Shown: one piece after another, positions 45,847 to 55,051 of the stretch
Numbering within the stretch: position 1 is the stretch's first letter
How the letters are laid out: each line of letters opens with the position of its first letter
Assembly (NCBI RefSeq): GCF_002312815.1
Contig: NZ_NKQJ01000016.1
Span: 1-64,000, forward strand
Length of the DNA stretch: 64,000 nucleotides
Source: Agaribacterium haliotis
GTDB taxonomy: Bacteria; Pseudomonadota; Gammaproteobacteria; Pseudomonadales; Cellvibrionaceae
Direction of reading: 5' to 3'
The notes under the pieces: generated by a model
What the model saw: only the letters and a program-made list of their open reading frames with translations
Database searches by the model: none
Told to the model about the DNA's origin: nothing
Made by a program: the position numbers and the translations under genes

Positions 45847-46566
45847 TTAACTGGCAGAGCCGGACTCTGAGCTTTCTTCAACCAGAACGGATATTGCAGC
45901 CAGGGCTTCCGGGTCTTCGGATTTAATTTTGTTGGCAATATGGTGCTGGAAAAAATAGCGAAAGTTGTCGTGGGTCTGGGCCGCATAGAGGCAGTCATCA
46001 CCGGGCAGTACCGGCGTGCTTTGCACCGCGCTCTCATCGACAATCATCGCCAGTATCGCGCCGTCGTGATGCAGGCGCCAGCTAACGACTTCTTGCAGGG
46101 TCAGGGTGCGCGTTTCGGTATTGGTCATCACCGCGTGAGTGCCGATGATATCGGGGATCTCCTGAATGATTTCCGCCGGGTCATTGCACTGGTACTCGTA
46201 GTATTCGGCCGAGCTTTCAAGTTCAACCACCTTGTGAATTGGCGCTTCAAAAAACAGCTCGTCGATGCCCGGGTCGTAATAGCCTTCAAACTGGCCGTTC
46301 AGAGGGTCCTGGATCTCGGAACAGGGCACAACGCCGTCGAGCCAGGGCACTAAACCAACCACCTCGCCGTCAGCTTTTAGCGCCCAGCACAAAATACGCA
46401 GGCTAAAGAGCTTATCGGAGCTAGATTCGTTAGAATAGAGCATTTCGAGCCCGTCGAGCTCGGGGGATAGTCGTACATACTTGGCCTCTTCAAGAGAGGA
46501 CAGTGGCTTTCCAGTGAACAGATCAATCACGTTATCCTTAGCGTGATCGGAGACCGTGGTATTCAT
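45847..46566 (-). CDS. hypothetical protein, acidic, 239 residues
   Basis: The family is not recognised. The protein is strongly acidic (many Asp and Glu) with no signal peptide or membrane helix, so it is likely cytoplasmic. The middle contains RILCWALKADGEVVGLVPWL and GYYDPGIDELFFEAPIH, which suggest a compact beta-rich domain. Near the end is EDPEALAAISVLVEESSE. The ATG at 46566 is clear because GGAGG lies seven bases upstream. A long gap of ~215 bases to epmC probably holds divergent promoters. Base composition resembles that of its neighbours. Confidence 0.8.
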   Translation of the reverse strand: MNTTVSDHAKDNVIDLFTGKPLSSLEEAKYVRLSPELDGLEMLYSNESSSDKLFSLRILCWALKADGEVVGLVPWLDGVVPCSEIQDPLNGQFEGYYDPGIDELFFEAPIHKVVELESSAEYYEYQCNDPAEIIQEIPDIIGTHAVMTNTETRTLTLQEVVSWRLHHDGAILAMIVDESAVQSTPVLPGDDCLYAAQTHDNFRYFFQHHIANKIKSEDPEALAAISVLVEESSESGSAS

Positions 46567-46780
46567 TGTGGCGCCTCCATATAGCGCTCTCACGGCTGTG
46601 GCTCTAGGCCACAGGGCTTGAGCTCTGGTTGTAAGTGCGGTTGAGTGAACCGCTACGACATACAGTATCTTGCTCGCGGGCTGAACACAAGAACTTGTGG
46701 GCTTTCCTCCTGAGATTGATATGCGAGCCTCGGCCGGCTCAGATATATCGGCCGGTTATTAAGTAGTTTAGTTCAGATTT

Positions 46781-47347
46781 ATGAGTCATAAGAGAAAGCC
46801 GTTAACAGAGGCTGAGCATCTAAATTTGGTGGTGGATGGTTTTAACCGGGTATTTCTGCCGACTTATCGTACAAAGCTCAAAGGCGGCTACGATGAACCC
46901 TTGTACTTGCCGGCAAAAAACGCCTCCGAATACCATCAAATTCAGTTTAGCCACGACTACGTTGCCAGCGCTTTACACGAGATTGCGCACTGGTGTGTCG
47001 CCGGCGAAAAGCGGCGCAAACAGGTCGATTACGGTTACTGGTATGCGCCCGATGGCCGCAGCGAGCGCCAGCAGCGTGAGTTCGAGCAAGTAGAAGTTAA
47101 GCCGCAGGCTATTGAATGGTTGTTATCAGTCGCCGCGGGCCTGCCTTTTCGTCTGAGTGTTGACAATTTAAACGGCTGTGCCCGGGCCAGCGACGAGTTT
47201 AGGTTGGCTGTTGCCGGACAGGCGCGCAGTTATGCGGCGTCGGGCCTGCCTAGCCGGGCGCAGTCGTTGGCCGAGTTTTATGCGCATCGCTTCGGCACCG
47301 ATGAGGTATTTAAGCCCGGGTACTACTGCGAGCGGCTGCTTAGATGA
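46781..47347 (+). CDS. epmC: elongation factor P hydroxylase
   Basis: EpmC (YfcM) hydroxylates the beta-lysylated lysine of EF-P, the last step of that modification. The metal-binding HEIAH at residues 66-70 is present, with QVEVKPQAIEWLL and the terminal FGTDEVFKPGYYCE region typical of the family. The length of 188 fits E. coli (182). Its stop overlaps the next start as ATGA, and three further genes follow with overlaps. epmA and epmB are not in the window. Confidence 0.94.
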   Translation: MSHKRKPLTEAEHLNLVVDGFNRVFLPTYRTKLKGGYDEPLYLPAKNASEYHQIQFSHDYVASALHEIAHWCVAGEKRRKQVDYGYWYAPDGRSERQQREFEQVEVKPQAIEWLLSVAAGLPFRLSVDNLNGCARASDEFRLAVAGQARSYAASGLPSRAQSLAEFYAHRFGTDEVFKPGYYCERLLR

Positions 47348-48228
47348 AATCTTATGCGTTTCTGATCGATAGTTGCATTTATATCTTTCGTTATTATTTT
47401 TCAGCAAGGCCTTCTCATTTAAGTGAGGGTGGCAGTGAAGTTTCGACCGTGCTTGCCTTTAGTGAATGGCTGCTGCGCCTGTTAAATAACGAAAAACCCG
47501 AGCACTGCGCGGCGTGTTTTGACGAGAGTTTGCACAGCGGTTTTCGCCACCGGCTCGACGCCAACTACAAACGCAATCGCAGTTTGCCCGATGAAGCGTT
47601 GGCGTATCAATTGGCAGCTTGCCAGCAGGTCGCAGCGCTTTGCGGTGTGGTGGTATTTAAATCTCAGCGCTTTGAAGCTGATGACCTTATTGCAGCACTG
47701 GCGCGTTGCGCTCGCGCCAATGCACTGGAGCCTGTGATCATCAGTCGGGACAAAGATCTCGGTCAACTGCTACAGCCAGGCAGCGGTGTGCTCTGGGATT
47801 ACTCCTTTGCAGACAAGCTGGATTATCAGGCTTTTAGCGAGGCTTTTTTAATTGCCCCCGAACGCGTGGCGGAATATCTGGCGATTGCTGGCGACAGCGG
47901 TGACTCGATAGAGGGGTTGCGGGGTATTGGCAAAAAAACAGTCGCTGCTTTATTTCAGCACTTACCATCGTGGCAGAGCATTAAGCAAGATTTCTCAGCC
48001 GTTGCCGAGTTGGATATACGCGCATCGCGCAGTTTGGCTAAAAAGCTTGAGCTCGGCCAAGCTCAGGTTGAGCACAACCTGAAATTAACCCGTTTGCGAG
48101 ACGATAGCCTTGAGCTTAAATTGTTGCAAATAAACAAACAAAAGCCCGACAAACAATCACTCGCAAATATGTTTGATATGTGGCGAGCCCCGCGAAGGCT
48201 TTATAGTTTAATGGATCGTTTATGTTGA
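47344..48228 (+). CDS. 5'-3' exonuclease family protein (flap-nuclease-like)
   Basis: A 294-residue protein related to the 5'-3' exonuclease part of DNA polymerase I and to ExoIX (Xni). FLIDSCIYIFRYYFSA at the start, DANYKRNRS near 75, and FEADDLIAALA near 107 carry the acidic metal ligands. SRDKDLGQLLQPG and GDSGDSIEGLRGIGKKTVA, the helix-hairpin-helix, follow. The active-site pattern looks complete. Xni is ~250 residues, so this is somewhat longer. It is coupled to epmC and pdxB. Role in RNA primer or flap removal is inferred from the family. Confidence 0.85.
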   Translation: MKSYAFLIDSCIYIFRYYFSARPSHLSEGGSEVSTVLAFSEWLLRLLNNEKPEHCAACFDESLHSGFRHRLDANYKRNRSLPDEALAYQLAACQQVAALCGVVVFKSQRFEADDLIAALARCARANALEPVIISRDKDLGQLLQPGSGVLWDYSFADKLDYQAFSEAFLIAPERVAEYLAIAGDSGDSIEGLRGIGKKTVAALFQHLPSWQSIKQDFSAVAELDIRASRSLAKKLELGQAQVEHNLKLTRLRDDSLELKLLQINKQKPDKQSLANMFDMWRAPRRLYSLMDRLC

Positions 48229-49328
48229 AAATATTAGCGGATGAAAATATCCCTTTTGCCAAAGAGTTATTTTCTGAACTAGGGGATGTGAGTTTAAAAG
48301 CCGGCAGGACGATGAATGCCGATGATTTAATTGGCGTTGACGCCTTGCTGGTTCGCTCTGTTACCAAAGTGAATCAAAATTTAATTGGCGCTACAGATTT
48401 AAAATTTGTCGGTACCTGCACCATTGGTACGGATCATCTCGACAAGACGTATCTGGAGTCTAGAGGTATTGCTTACAGCGCCGCTCCCGGTTGTAATGCG
48501 CTGGGTGTCGTGCAATATGTGCTCTGTGCGCTGGCGGCTTTAGATCGTTTGCGCTCGCCGGCGAAGGTGGCAATTATTGGTTGTGGCAATGTCGGCAGCC
48601 GAGTGTGGCAGGCTTTAAAAAATTTAGGTATGGATTGTTACTGTATCGACCCTCATTTAAGCAAAGACAATGTAGAAGACCTGGCCCCGTTTGAGGCCAT
48701 CTATGACTGCGATATTATTTGCATGCATACGCCGCGTATCCGCGACGGTGCTTATCCGACAGAAAACCTGCTTGGCAGCGAACAGCTTAAACAGCTAAAA
48801 GCTGGAGCCCTGTTAATCAATGCTGGTCGAGGTGAGTGTATCGACAATCGTGCGCTGTTAAGTTATCTGCAGCAACACTCAGATTTAGATGTGGTACTCG
48901 ACGTTTGGGCCGATGAGCCGAACATGTTGCCTGAATTATTTTCGCTGGTGAAATTTGGTTCGCCCCATATCGCCGGTTATAGCTTCGAGGGTAAGGTCAA
49001 TGGGACGACGATGATTTTTGCCAAACTCGCCGCCGAGCTTGGTAAAAGCGAAGCCTGGATCTCGCAGCGTATCGATGCCTTGCGCAAAGAAAAATTTGGC
49101 AGTGGCCCCGCGTTGCAGGCCGACGATTTACAGCGGTTGTTAGTGCAGACCTACGACATTAACAGAGACCACCAGGCACTGGCGCAAGCCTTAACTGAGC
49201 TGCCACAAAGTTTTGATCTGTTGCGTAAACACTACCCTCAGCGCAGGGAGTTTTCTCACTTTAGTGTTCGCAGCGCCGATGGCGCCCTACTTAAAAAAGC
49301 AACAAAACTAGGTTTCACCAATGTCTGA
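48222..49328 (+). CDS. pdxB: erythronate-4-phosphate dehydrogenase
   Basis: PdxB is the second enzyme of deoxyxylulose-5-phosphate-dependent pyridoxal phosphate synthesis. MKILADENIPFAKELFSELG is its characteristic start. The NAD-binding Rossmann motif is IIGCGNVGSRVWQAL near residue 120. The catalytic Arg and His lie in INAGRGECIDNRAL and HIAGYSFEGKVNGT. The C-terminal dimerisation domain is present, with 368 residues against 378 in E. coli. It starts seven bases inside the exonuclease gene. Confidence 0.96.
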   Translation: MLKILADENIPFAKELFSELGDVSLKAGRTMNADDLIGVDALLVRSVTKVNQNLIGATDLKFVGTCTIGTDHLDKTYLESRGIAYSAAPGCNALGVVQYVLCALAALDRLRSPAKVAIIGCGNVGSRVWQALKNLGMDCYCIDPHLSKDNVEDLAPFEAIYDCDIICMHTPRIRDGAYPTENLLGSEQLKQLKAGALLINAGRGECIDNRALLSYLQQHSDLDVVLDVWADEPNMLPELFSLVKFGSPHIAGYSFEGKVNGTTMIFAKLAAELGKSEAWISQRIDALRKEKFGSGPALQADDLQRLLVQTYDINRDHQALAQALTELPQSFDLLRKHYPQRREFSHFSVRSADGALLKKATKLGFTNV

Positions 49329-50256
49329 GTGCGGCAGTCTCGCTTTAGTTGAGCAGCGCTTATTGCTTTGGCGCCAGCAGGTTGCTGATGGCTTGCGATC
49401 TGCCGAAGATAGCTGCCGGCTGTTTCACGGCCGCGGCCATTATTATCCGGGGCTTGAAGCGCTGAGCATCGATTATTTTTCACCGGCGCTAGTGGTGACT
49501 TTGTTTGCTGAGCTTAAACCCGACTTTGAAACCGCACTGCTCGATAAACTTGAGGTGTTTTTTGACGGGGCTGCGATTTATTTGCAGCGCCGTTATTTGC
49601 CCGCTCCACGTTATGAGTGTGTGCGAGGGGAAGTACTTGAGCGTGTATTTGCGCAGCGCGGTGGGCTGAAATTTGAACTCAGTTTTGCGCAGCAAAATAT
49701 CGGTTTTTTTCTCGATATTGAGCCTGCGCGCCACTGGCTTGAACAGCGCGCCGCAGGCAAGTCGGTGTTAAACTTATTTGCTTATACCTGTACTTTTTCT
49801 CTGGTTGCTAGCGCCGCCGGCGCAAACTCGGTGTTAAATATGGATTTGAGCTCGCGCAGTTTAAACCAGGGGCGGTACAACTATCGTTTAAATGAATTAA
49901 GCCAGGAGTCGGTGCGCTTTTACGCCAATGACATATTAAAAAGTTGGAGTCGTTTAAAGCGTTTTGGCCCTTACGATGTGATTGTGTGTGACCCGCCAAG
50001 TTTTCAAAAAGGAAGCTTTGTAGCGACAAAAGACTATCAGAAGTTATTGCGGCGCATGAATACGCTTGTCGCCGATAATGGCGAGTTATTACTGTGCCTT
50101 AACTCACCGGAATACAGTTACAGTGAGTTTCGCTCTTTATGTGAGCAGCACCTGCAGGGCTTTGCTTTTGTTGAGCGTCTGCAGCCGAGTGAGGACTTCC
50201 CCGATGTTGATGAGCAGCGAGCGTTAAAGTTATTAGTTTATAAGCGTTTAGTTTAA
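49321..50256 (+). CDS. class I SAM-dependent methyltransferase (RlmK/RlmI-like)
   Basis: A 311-residue protein with a Rossmann-fold methyltransferase domain in the second half. LNLFAYTCTFSLVASAAGA near residue 150 is motif I, NMDLSSRSLNQGRYNYRLN is motif II, and VCDPPSFQKGSF near 222 is the catalytic DPPSF of rRNA cytosine/guanine methyltransferases. The N-terminal half lacks the THUMP domain of RlmKL and the PUA domain of RlmI. It overlaps pdxB by eight bases and is the last gene of a four-gene coupled set. The RNA target is unknown. Confidence 0.85.
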   Translation: MSECGSLALVEQRLLLWRQQVADGLRSAEDSCRLFHGRGHYYPGLEALSIDYFSPALVVTLFAELKPDFETALLDKLEVFFDGAAIYLQRRYLPAPRYECVRGEVLERVFAQRGGLKFELSFAQQNIGFFLDIEPARHWLEQRAAGKSVLNLFAYTCTFSLVASAAGANSVLNMDLSSRSLNQGRYNYRLNELSQESVRFYANDILKSWSRLKRFGPYDVIVCDPPSFQKGSFVATKDYQKLLRRMNTLVADNGELLLCLNSPEYSYSEFRSLCEQHLQGFAFVERLQPSEDFPDVDEQRALKLLVYKRLV

Positions 50257-50259
50257 CTC

Positions 50260-52212
50260 TTAGTTTAGCTCTGCTTCGGCTTCTTCTTGAGCAAAATAAA
50301 AATCACTGAGTGCTTCGAGCGGCATGGGTTTGGCAATACCGAAACCCTGAGCGTAATCAATGCCGAGGGTTTTTAGCTCTTTCATAACTAAATCGTTCTC
50401 GACGTATTCGGCCACCGTTTTGATGTTCATTTCTTTGGCGACTTCGCTGATGGCGCGAATCATTGAGTGGGCTATTTTGTCGCGGATCAGATCTTGGACA
50501 AATGAGCCGTCAATTTTTAGATAGTCGACATCGAGGTTTTTAAGATAACTAAACGATGAAAAGCCGGTACCAAAATCATCGAGTGCAAAACGGCAACCGA
50601 GGGCGCGCAAGGTACGCATAAAATCGATGGCTTCATTTAAGTTTTGCATCGCACTGCTTTCAGTAATTTCAAAGCAAATTTTATTGGCCGGAAAGCCGCA
50701 GTTGCGAACCTGGGCGATAATAATGTCGCGGGCGCGCTCGTCGGCGATGGTATGGCTGGTTAAATTGACCGAACAGCACGCCAGCCCTTTGAAGTGCTCG
50801 GGGTGTTTTTTGAGGTAGGCAAAAGTTTGTTTGACGACCCACAAGTCAATGGCGCTGGATTTCCCATAGCGCTCTGCCGGTGGTAAAAACTGCGAGGGCT
50901 GCACCAAATTGCCGACGTCATCGCGATACTGAATGAGCACTTCGTAATGTACGTAGTGAGCATAGGGTTTGTTAATGGCAACAATAGGCTGAAAATTTAA
51001 AACAAATTTATTGTCGTTAATTGCCTCGTCCAGGCGGCTGACCCAGCGCATAGCCTGTTGGTCGCCATTGTTTTCATTGGCGCCGGCACAGATGTGTATC
51101 TGGTTGCGCCCGTGTTCTTTGGCGCTGTGGCAGGCGGCATCTGCGGCGCTAAGCATGGTGCTGAGCTTGTCGCAGTTATTACTTATTACAACTCCGATAC
51201 TGATGCTTTGACGAAAGCTGCGTCCGTCCCAGCGAAAGCTAAATGCTTCGGCTTCATCGCGCAGCGCTTCGGCGAAAAGCTCTATCTGCTGGCGACTTCG
51301 ATTTTCGAGTATTAGTGCAAACTCGTCGCCGCCGATACGGGCAAAAAACGCTTGTTCTTTTTCTATGCAGGGGCTGAGCACAGCGATTAACTGCTTTAAT
51401 AGTTGATCGCCGGCACTGTGTCCACAGGTATCATTTACCACTTTAAACTGGTCGATATCAAAATAAATCAGTGACAACTTGGTACTTTTTTCTCGAGTAC
51501 TTAGCTTTTCGTCAACGTACTGTTCGAGTGCGCGGCGGTTTTTCAAGCCGGTCAGTTCGTCGTGGTGAGCCTGGTAGGCGAGGGTCAAAGAGAGTTCGCG
51601 CGATTCGCTGATATCTTCGCAAAAGGCAATGGTGGTTTCACCGTAGTGGCGGCTAATGCGGTGGAGGTGCAGCACTACATGCAGCGGTTTTTTGTGGTGA
51701 TCGAGCAAGATGCTTTCACAGCGGCAGCTTTCGGCGAGGCCGTCTTTAACCTGATCGAGCAAGCCGGCGACAACCGGGCGCACACCCGGTTCAACCAAAT
51801 CTAAAAAGCGCATATTAAGCAGGTCGCTAAAACGATAGTTGAGGCTGTTGCAAGCGCTTTGGTTGATGTCGTCGATATGTAAACTGTCGCTTAAAGCAAT
51901 ACAGAAAATTGGGCTGTGGTCAAAAATCTTGCGGTAGAAGTCGGAGGTGTGCGAACCAAGCTCGGCTTGCTGGTGTTGTTTTTGATAGAGCAGTTCCAGT
52001 TCGGTGCGCAGGCTATCGATGGAGGCGGTAAGCTTTTGGTTGTCTGCGTGAAGTCGAGCTTGGCTGTTTGCGAGTGCGTTGCTTTGTTTGTGCGCCTGCT
52101 GAATTTGCTGTTTGCGCTTGCGGCCGCGCTGCCACAAAGTGCACAGTGCAACGAGCAAGGCGCCATAAAGCACCGCGTTGAGCAGAGTGAAATGTGTCAG
52201 GGAATCGGACAT
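50260..52212 (-). CDS. PAS-GGDEF-EAL c-di-GMP signalling protein
   Basis: A 650-residue protein with a single N-terminal membrane helix (~8-26), a coiled coil, a PAS domain (~88-200), GGDEF (~215-375) and EAL (~395-640). The cyclase motif is intact: ARIGGDEFALIL. No RxxD inhibitory site is seen upstream of it. In the EAL domain the first motif reads YEVLIQY, so the usual Arg of ExLxR is Gln; EITES, DDFGTGFSSF, KIDGSFVQD and VAEYVEN look normal. Both activities may therefore be present, with the hydrolase less certain. It could feed the MshE and PilZ receptors in this window. Confidence 0.88.
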   Translation of the reverse strand: MSDSLTHFTLLNAVLYGALLVALCTLWQRGRKRKQQIQQAHKQSNALANSQARLHADNQKLTASIDSLRTELELLYQKQHQQAELGSHTSDFYRKIFDHSPIFCIALSDSLHIDDINQSACNSLNYRFSDLLNMRFLDLVEPGVRPVVAGLLDQVKDGLAESCRCESILLDHHKKPLHVVLHLHRISRHYGETTIAFCEDISESRELSLTLAYQAHHDELTGLKNRRALEQYVDEKLSTREKSTKLSLIYFDIDQFKVVNDTCGHSAGDQLLKQLIAVLSPCIEKEQAFFARIGGDEFALILENRSRQQIELFAEALRDEAEAFSFRWDGRSFRQSISIGVVISNNCDKLSTMLSAADAACHSAKEHGRNQIHICAGANENNGDQQAMRWVSRLDEAINDNKFVLNFQPIVAINKPYAHYVHYEVLIQYRDDVGNLVQPSQFLPPAERYGKSSAIDLWVVKQTFAYLKKHPEHFKGLACCSVNLTSHTIADERARDIIIAQVRNCGFPANKICFEITESSAMQNLNEAIDFMRTLRALGCRFALDDFGTGFSSFSYLKNLDVDYLKIDGSFVQDLIRDKIAHSMIRAISEVAKEMNIKTVAEYVENDLVMKELKTLGIDYAQGFGIAKPMPLEALSDFYFAQEEAEAELN

Positions 52213-52273
52213 TGTTTTCTGGCCGGCTATCGAGGCGAACCAGCTTAACGCAATTTTGTTGCACGCACAGTAA

Positions 52274-52702
52274 TTAGGGTAAAAAAGCCTGCATTTGCTC
52301 GATTATGTATGCGCACAGCTGATCGCTGCTTTTATTTTTTAATATCTGTTCAAGCTTGTGTATGCGCGTTTGTGTGCCAGTGCCGTCGGGCGTGCTGTTG
52401 CTGGCGTTGTCGAGCGTGTCAACGCCAGCAAAATAAACAAAGGCTTTTTGGCTTAATACAACTTCGTCAAAAGCTTCTTGTTGAATATTGTCGCCATAGC
52501 GCAGCCAACCTTCTTCGGCAAGCCAAACGACGGTGCTAAAACAGGCCATGTGGCGACTGCTGTGCAGACCAAAGTCGTCGGGGTTATCCGGCCCGCTTAT
52601 GTCTTCAATATAGAGCGTACTTTTTTGCGGGAAACGCTGGTACAAACTTAAGATGATGCGCGCTGCGTCCTTGCAGAAATCGCCGATATTTAATTCGTGC
52701 AT
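52274..52702 (-). CDS. hypothetical protein, 142 residues
   Basis: The family is not recognised. The predicted product is soluble, with helical regions and no signal peptide. Notable patches are LYIEDISGPDNPDDFGLHSS and STVVWLAEEGWLRYGD, the second resembling a winged-helix element. Its ATG lies at the last base of the alaA stop region, so it is directly downstream of alaA on the same strand and probably co-transcribed. A C-terminal helix (KLEQILKNKSSDQLCAYIIE) follows a Thr/Gly linker. A role is not proposed. Confidence 0.75.
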   Translation of the reverse strand: MHELNIGDFCKDAARIILSLYQRFPQKSTLYIEDISGPDNPDDFGLHSSRHMACFSTVVWLAEEGWLRYGDNIQQEAFDEVVLSQKAFVYFAGVDTLDNASNSTPDGTGTQTRIHKLEQILKNKSSDQLCAYIIEQMQAFLP

Positions 52703-53916
52703 TATTTTCTATAGCGCTGTAAAAAGTTGCCAAATTTATCTATCGCTGTTTTCAGGTCGCCCGGCTGAGGCAAAAATACAATGCGGAAATGATCCGGGCT
52801 GGCCCAGTTAAATGCACTGCCTTGCACCAACAAAACTTTTTCGGCGAGCAAAAAGTCGAGAATCAGCTGTTGGTCGTCGTCGAAGTGATACATGTTCCGG
52901 TCGATTTTGGGGAACAAATAAATTGCGCCTTTGGGTTTAACGTAGGAAACACCCTCAATAGCATCTAAGGCAGCGCAGGCGACTTCGCGCTGTTCGTTTA
53001 AGCGGCCGCCGGGCAGGACCAGATCGTTAATACTCTGGTAGCCACCAAGTGCGGTTTGCACGGCGTACATGGCGGGCACGTTTGCGCACAGGCGCATGGA
53101 GGCAAGCATTTCTATGCCTGCCATATATTCGCGCGCAGCTTTTTTATCTCCGCTGATATACAGCCAGCCCGAGCGGAAGCCGGCGAGGCGATAACTTTTG
53201 CTAAGGCCGTTGAAGCTGATGCACGTGACGTCGTCGGCAAGGCTGGCCATAGGAATATATTTGGCGCCGTCATAGGTGATCTTGCTGTATATCTCATCGG
53301 CAAAAATTAGCAGATTGCGCTCGCGGGCAATGTCGATAATTTGCTCCAGCGTCTCTTTGCTGTAGACCGCTCCGGTTGGATTATTGGGGTTAATGATAAC
53401 AATGGCGCGTGTGCGCTCGCTGAGCTTGCTGAGCATGTCGTCGAGGTCGGGCTGCCAATCGGCCTGTTCATCACAGACGTAGTGCACGGGGTTGCCGCCG
53501 GCAAGTTTGACTGCCGCAGTCCACAGCGGGTAATCGGGCGATGGAATCAGTACCTCATCGCCATCGTTGAGCAGGGCCTGGTTGGCCATGACGATCAACT
53601 CGCTGACACCGTTGCCGAGGAAAATATCCGCGACTTCTATATCCTTAATACCCTGGCGCTGGGTTTCTTGCATGATGGCTTTGCGCGCGGCAAACAGGCC
53701 CCGGCTTTCTACATAGCCCTGGGCCCGGCGCATATTGTGAATAACGTCGCCGATAATTTCATCGGGGGCGTCAAAACCAAACGGCGCGGGGTTGCCGATA
53801 TTGAGCTTGAGAATCTTGTGGCCTTCTTCTTCGAGGCGATAAGCGTGCTGAAGTACGGGGCCGCGTATGTCGTAACAAACACCGTGGAGTTTGTCGGATT
53901 TATCAAACTTGTGCAT
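52702..53916 (-). CDS. alaA: alanine transaminase AlaA-type aminotransferase
   Basis: A fold-type I PLP enzyme of 404 residues, the length of E. coli AlaA (405), which makes alanine from pyruvate and glutamate. MHKFDKSDKLHGVCYDIRGP at the start is the family signature. NPNNPTGAVYS is the substrate/PLP loop. The PLP-binding Lys is in NGLSKSYRLAGFRSGW near residue 240. The C-terminal Arg that binds the carboxylate is in FRIVFLPQPGDL. The ATG at 53916 is chosen by homology; reading further to 54300 crosses the divergent msrB start. It shares its stop with the next gene's start. Confidence 0.93.
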   Translation of the reverse strand: MHKFDKSDKLHGVCYDIRGPVLQHAYRLEEEGHKILKLNIGNPAPFGFDAPDEIIGDVIHNMRRAQGYVESRGLFAARKAIMQETQRQGIKDIEVADIFLGNGVSELIVMANQALLNDGDEVLIPSPDYPLWTAAVKLAGGNPVHYVCDEQADWQPDLDDMLSKLSERTRAIVIINPNNPTGAVYSKETLEQIIDIARERNLLIFADEIYSKITYDGAKYIPMASLADDVTCISFNGLSKSYRLAGFRSGWLYISGDKKAAREYMAGIEMLASMRLCANVPAMYAVQTALGGYQSINDLVLPGGRLNEQREVACAALDAIEGVSYVKPKGAIYLFPKIDRNMYHFDDDQQLILDFLLAEKVLLVQGSAFNWASPDHFRIVFLPQPGDLKTAIDKFGNFLQRYRK

Positions 53917-53982
53917 GATTTGCCGTATGGGTCTGGGTAGCGGCGCTGCCGCTGCCTGTTGCTGAGAACTAAGAGGCGAATT

Positions 53983-54393
53983 ATGGCAGAAGGCGATATA
54001 AAAAACGACGAATACTGGCGCGATAAGCTCAGTGCAAGCGAGTTTCGTATTTGTCGTGAAAAAGGCACTGAACCTGCGTTTACCGGTGAGTATTGGAACT
54101 GCCAGCGAGCGGGGCGCTACCGCTGCCGCTGCTGCGCTCAGATACTGTTTGACTCGCAGCACAAATACGATAGTGGCAGCGGTTGGCCGAGCTTTTATCA
54201 GCCAGTGAGTACTGACGCAATTGTGCAAACGCTCGATACTAGCCTGGGCATGCACAGAACCGAAATCTGTTGTTCGGCCTGCCGGGCCCACCTCGGCCAC
54301 TTGTTTAGCGATGGCCCGGCACCCACTGGTATGCGTTATTGCGTGAATTCGGCGTCGCTGGTTTTACAGGGGAATGACGATGAGGAGCTTTAA
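53983..54393 (+). CDS. msrB: peptide-methionine (R)-S-oxide reductase
   Basis: MsrB repairs oxidised methionine in proteins. The 136 residues contain the two zinc CxxC pairs (Cys48/Cys51 and Cys97/Cys100), GSGWPSFYQP and HLGHLFSDGP. The catalytic Cys120 is in RYCVNSASL. EYWRDKLSASEFRICREKGT is the usual N-terminus. ATG 53983 is supported by AGAGGCG upstream. It overlaps the Tag-like gene by 20 bases. Confidence 0.95.
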   Translation: MAEGDIKNDEYWRDKLSASEFRICREKGTEPAFTGEYWNCQRAGRYRCRCCAQILFDSQHKYDSGSGWPSFYQPVSTDAIVQTLDTSLGMHRTEICCSACRAHLGHLFSDGPAPTGMRYCVNSASLVLQGNDDEEL

Positions 54394-55051
54394 AGCGATC
54401 TACGACACAGCCTGCTTGCACAAAGGTGGCCCCGAGCAAGTCGAAGTATTGCTGCCGAAGGCGCTTAGCGCCGCTGAACTTGCGGCCCGAGACGACGCGT
54501 ATTATCTCAGCCACATGAGTTTGCGTATTTTTCGCGCGGGCCTGAAGCACTCACTGGTCGATGCGAAGTGGCCGCGCTTTGAGCGGGTTTTTCACGGTTT
54601 TGAGCCTATGGCCTGCGCCATGCTCAGCGATGAATTTATCGAGCAGTGCATGGGCGATAAAAGCCTAATTCGCCACTTGGGCAAAATCAAAAGCATTCGC
54701 GCCAACGCCCAGTTTATTGAAGCTGTGCGCACCGAGCACGGCAGTTTTGCCGCTTGGCTGGCGGCCTGGCCCCTGGAGGCAACCGACGAGCTCTGGGCCG
54801 AGTTGAAAAAGCGCGGCTCTCAGCTCGGTGGCGCCTCGGCGGGATACTTTTTGCGTATGGTTGGGCGCGATACCTATTTATTAACAAATGATGTCGCCGC
54901 CGTACTCGAGCTTGAAGGTGTGATTGATAAGCGCCCGGTAAGCAGCAAAAAAGAACTGGCCAGAGTCCAGCAGGCTTTTAATCAGTGGCGAGACGAAAGT
55001 GGCCGAAGCCTGTGTGAGATCAGCCGTGTGCTGGCGATGACCGTGCTTTAA
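54374..55051 (+). CDS. DNA-3-methyladenine glycosylase I-like protein
   Basis: A 225-residue protein of the Tag/helix-hairpin-helix glycosylase superfamily. YYLSHMSLRIFRAGLKHSL near residue 43 aligns with the Tag pattern (F.SLEIFQAGLSW), and GGASAGYFLRMVGRDTYLLT near 162 with the later conserved segment. It is longer than E. coli Tag (187) and its zinc ligands are not evident, so base excision activity is likely but not certain. The first ATG (54374) lies inside msrB; the next in-frame ATG is 54380. The 3' end is near a GC-rich hairpin at 55072-55086. Confidence 0.82.
   Translation: MTMRSFKAIYDTACLHKGGPEQVEVLLPKALSAAELAARDDAYYLSHMSLRIFRAGLKHSLVDAKWPRFERVFHGFEPMACAMLSDEFIEQCMGDKSLIRHLGKIKSIRANAQFIEAVRTEHGSFAAWLAAWPLEATDELWAELKKRGSQLGGASAGYFLRMVGRDTYLLTNDVAAVLELEGVIDKRPVSSKKELARVQQAFNQWRDESGRSLCEISRVLAMTVL

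Noticed and set aside
45560-45926. Two short open frames across the palindromic element
   Set aside because: They lie within inverted repeats, have no good start signals, and their peptides are explained by the repeat itself.
53917-54300. N-terminal extension of alaA by 128 residues
   Set aside because: It has no family match and crosses the divergent msrB gene; AlaA normally starts at MHKFDKS.
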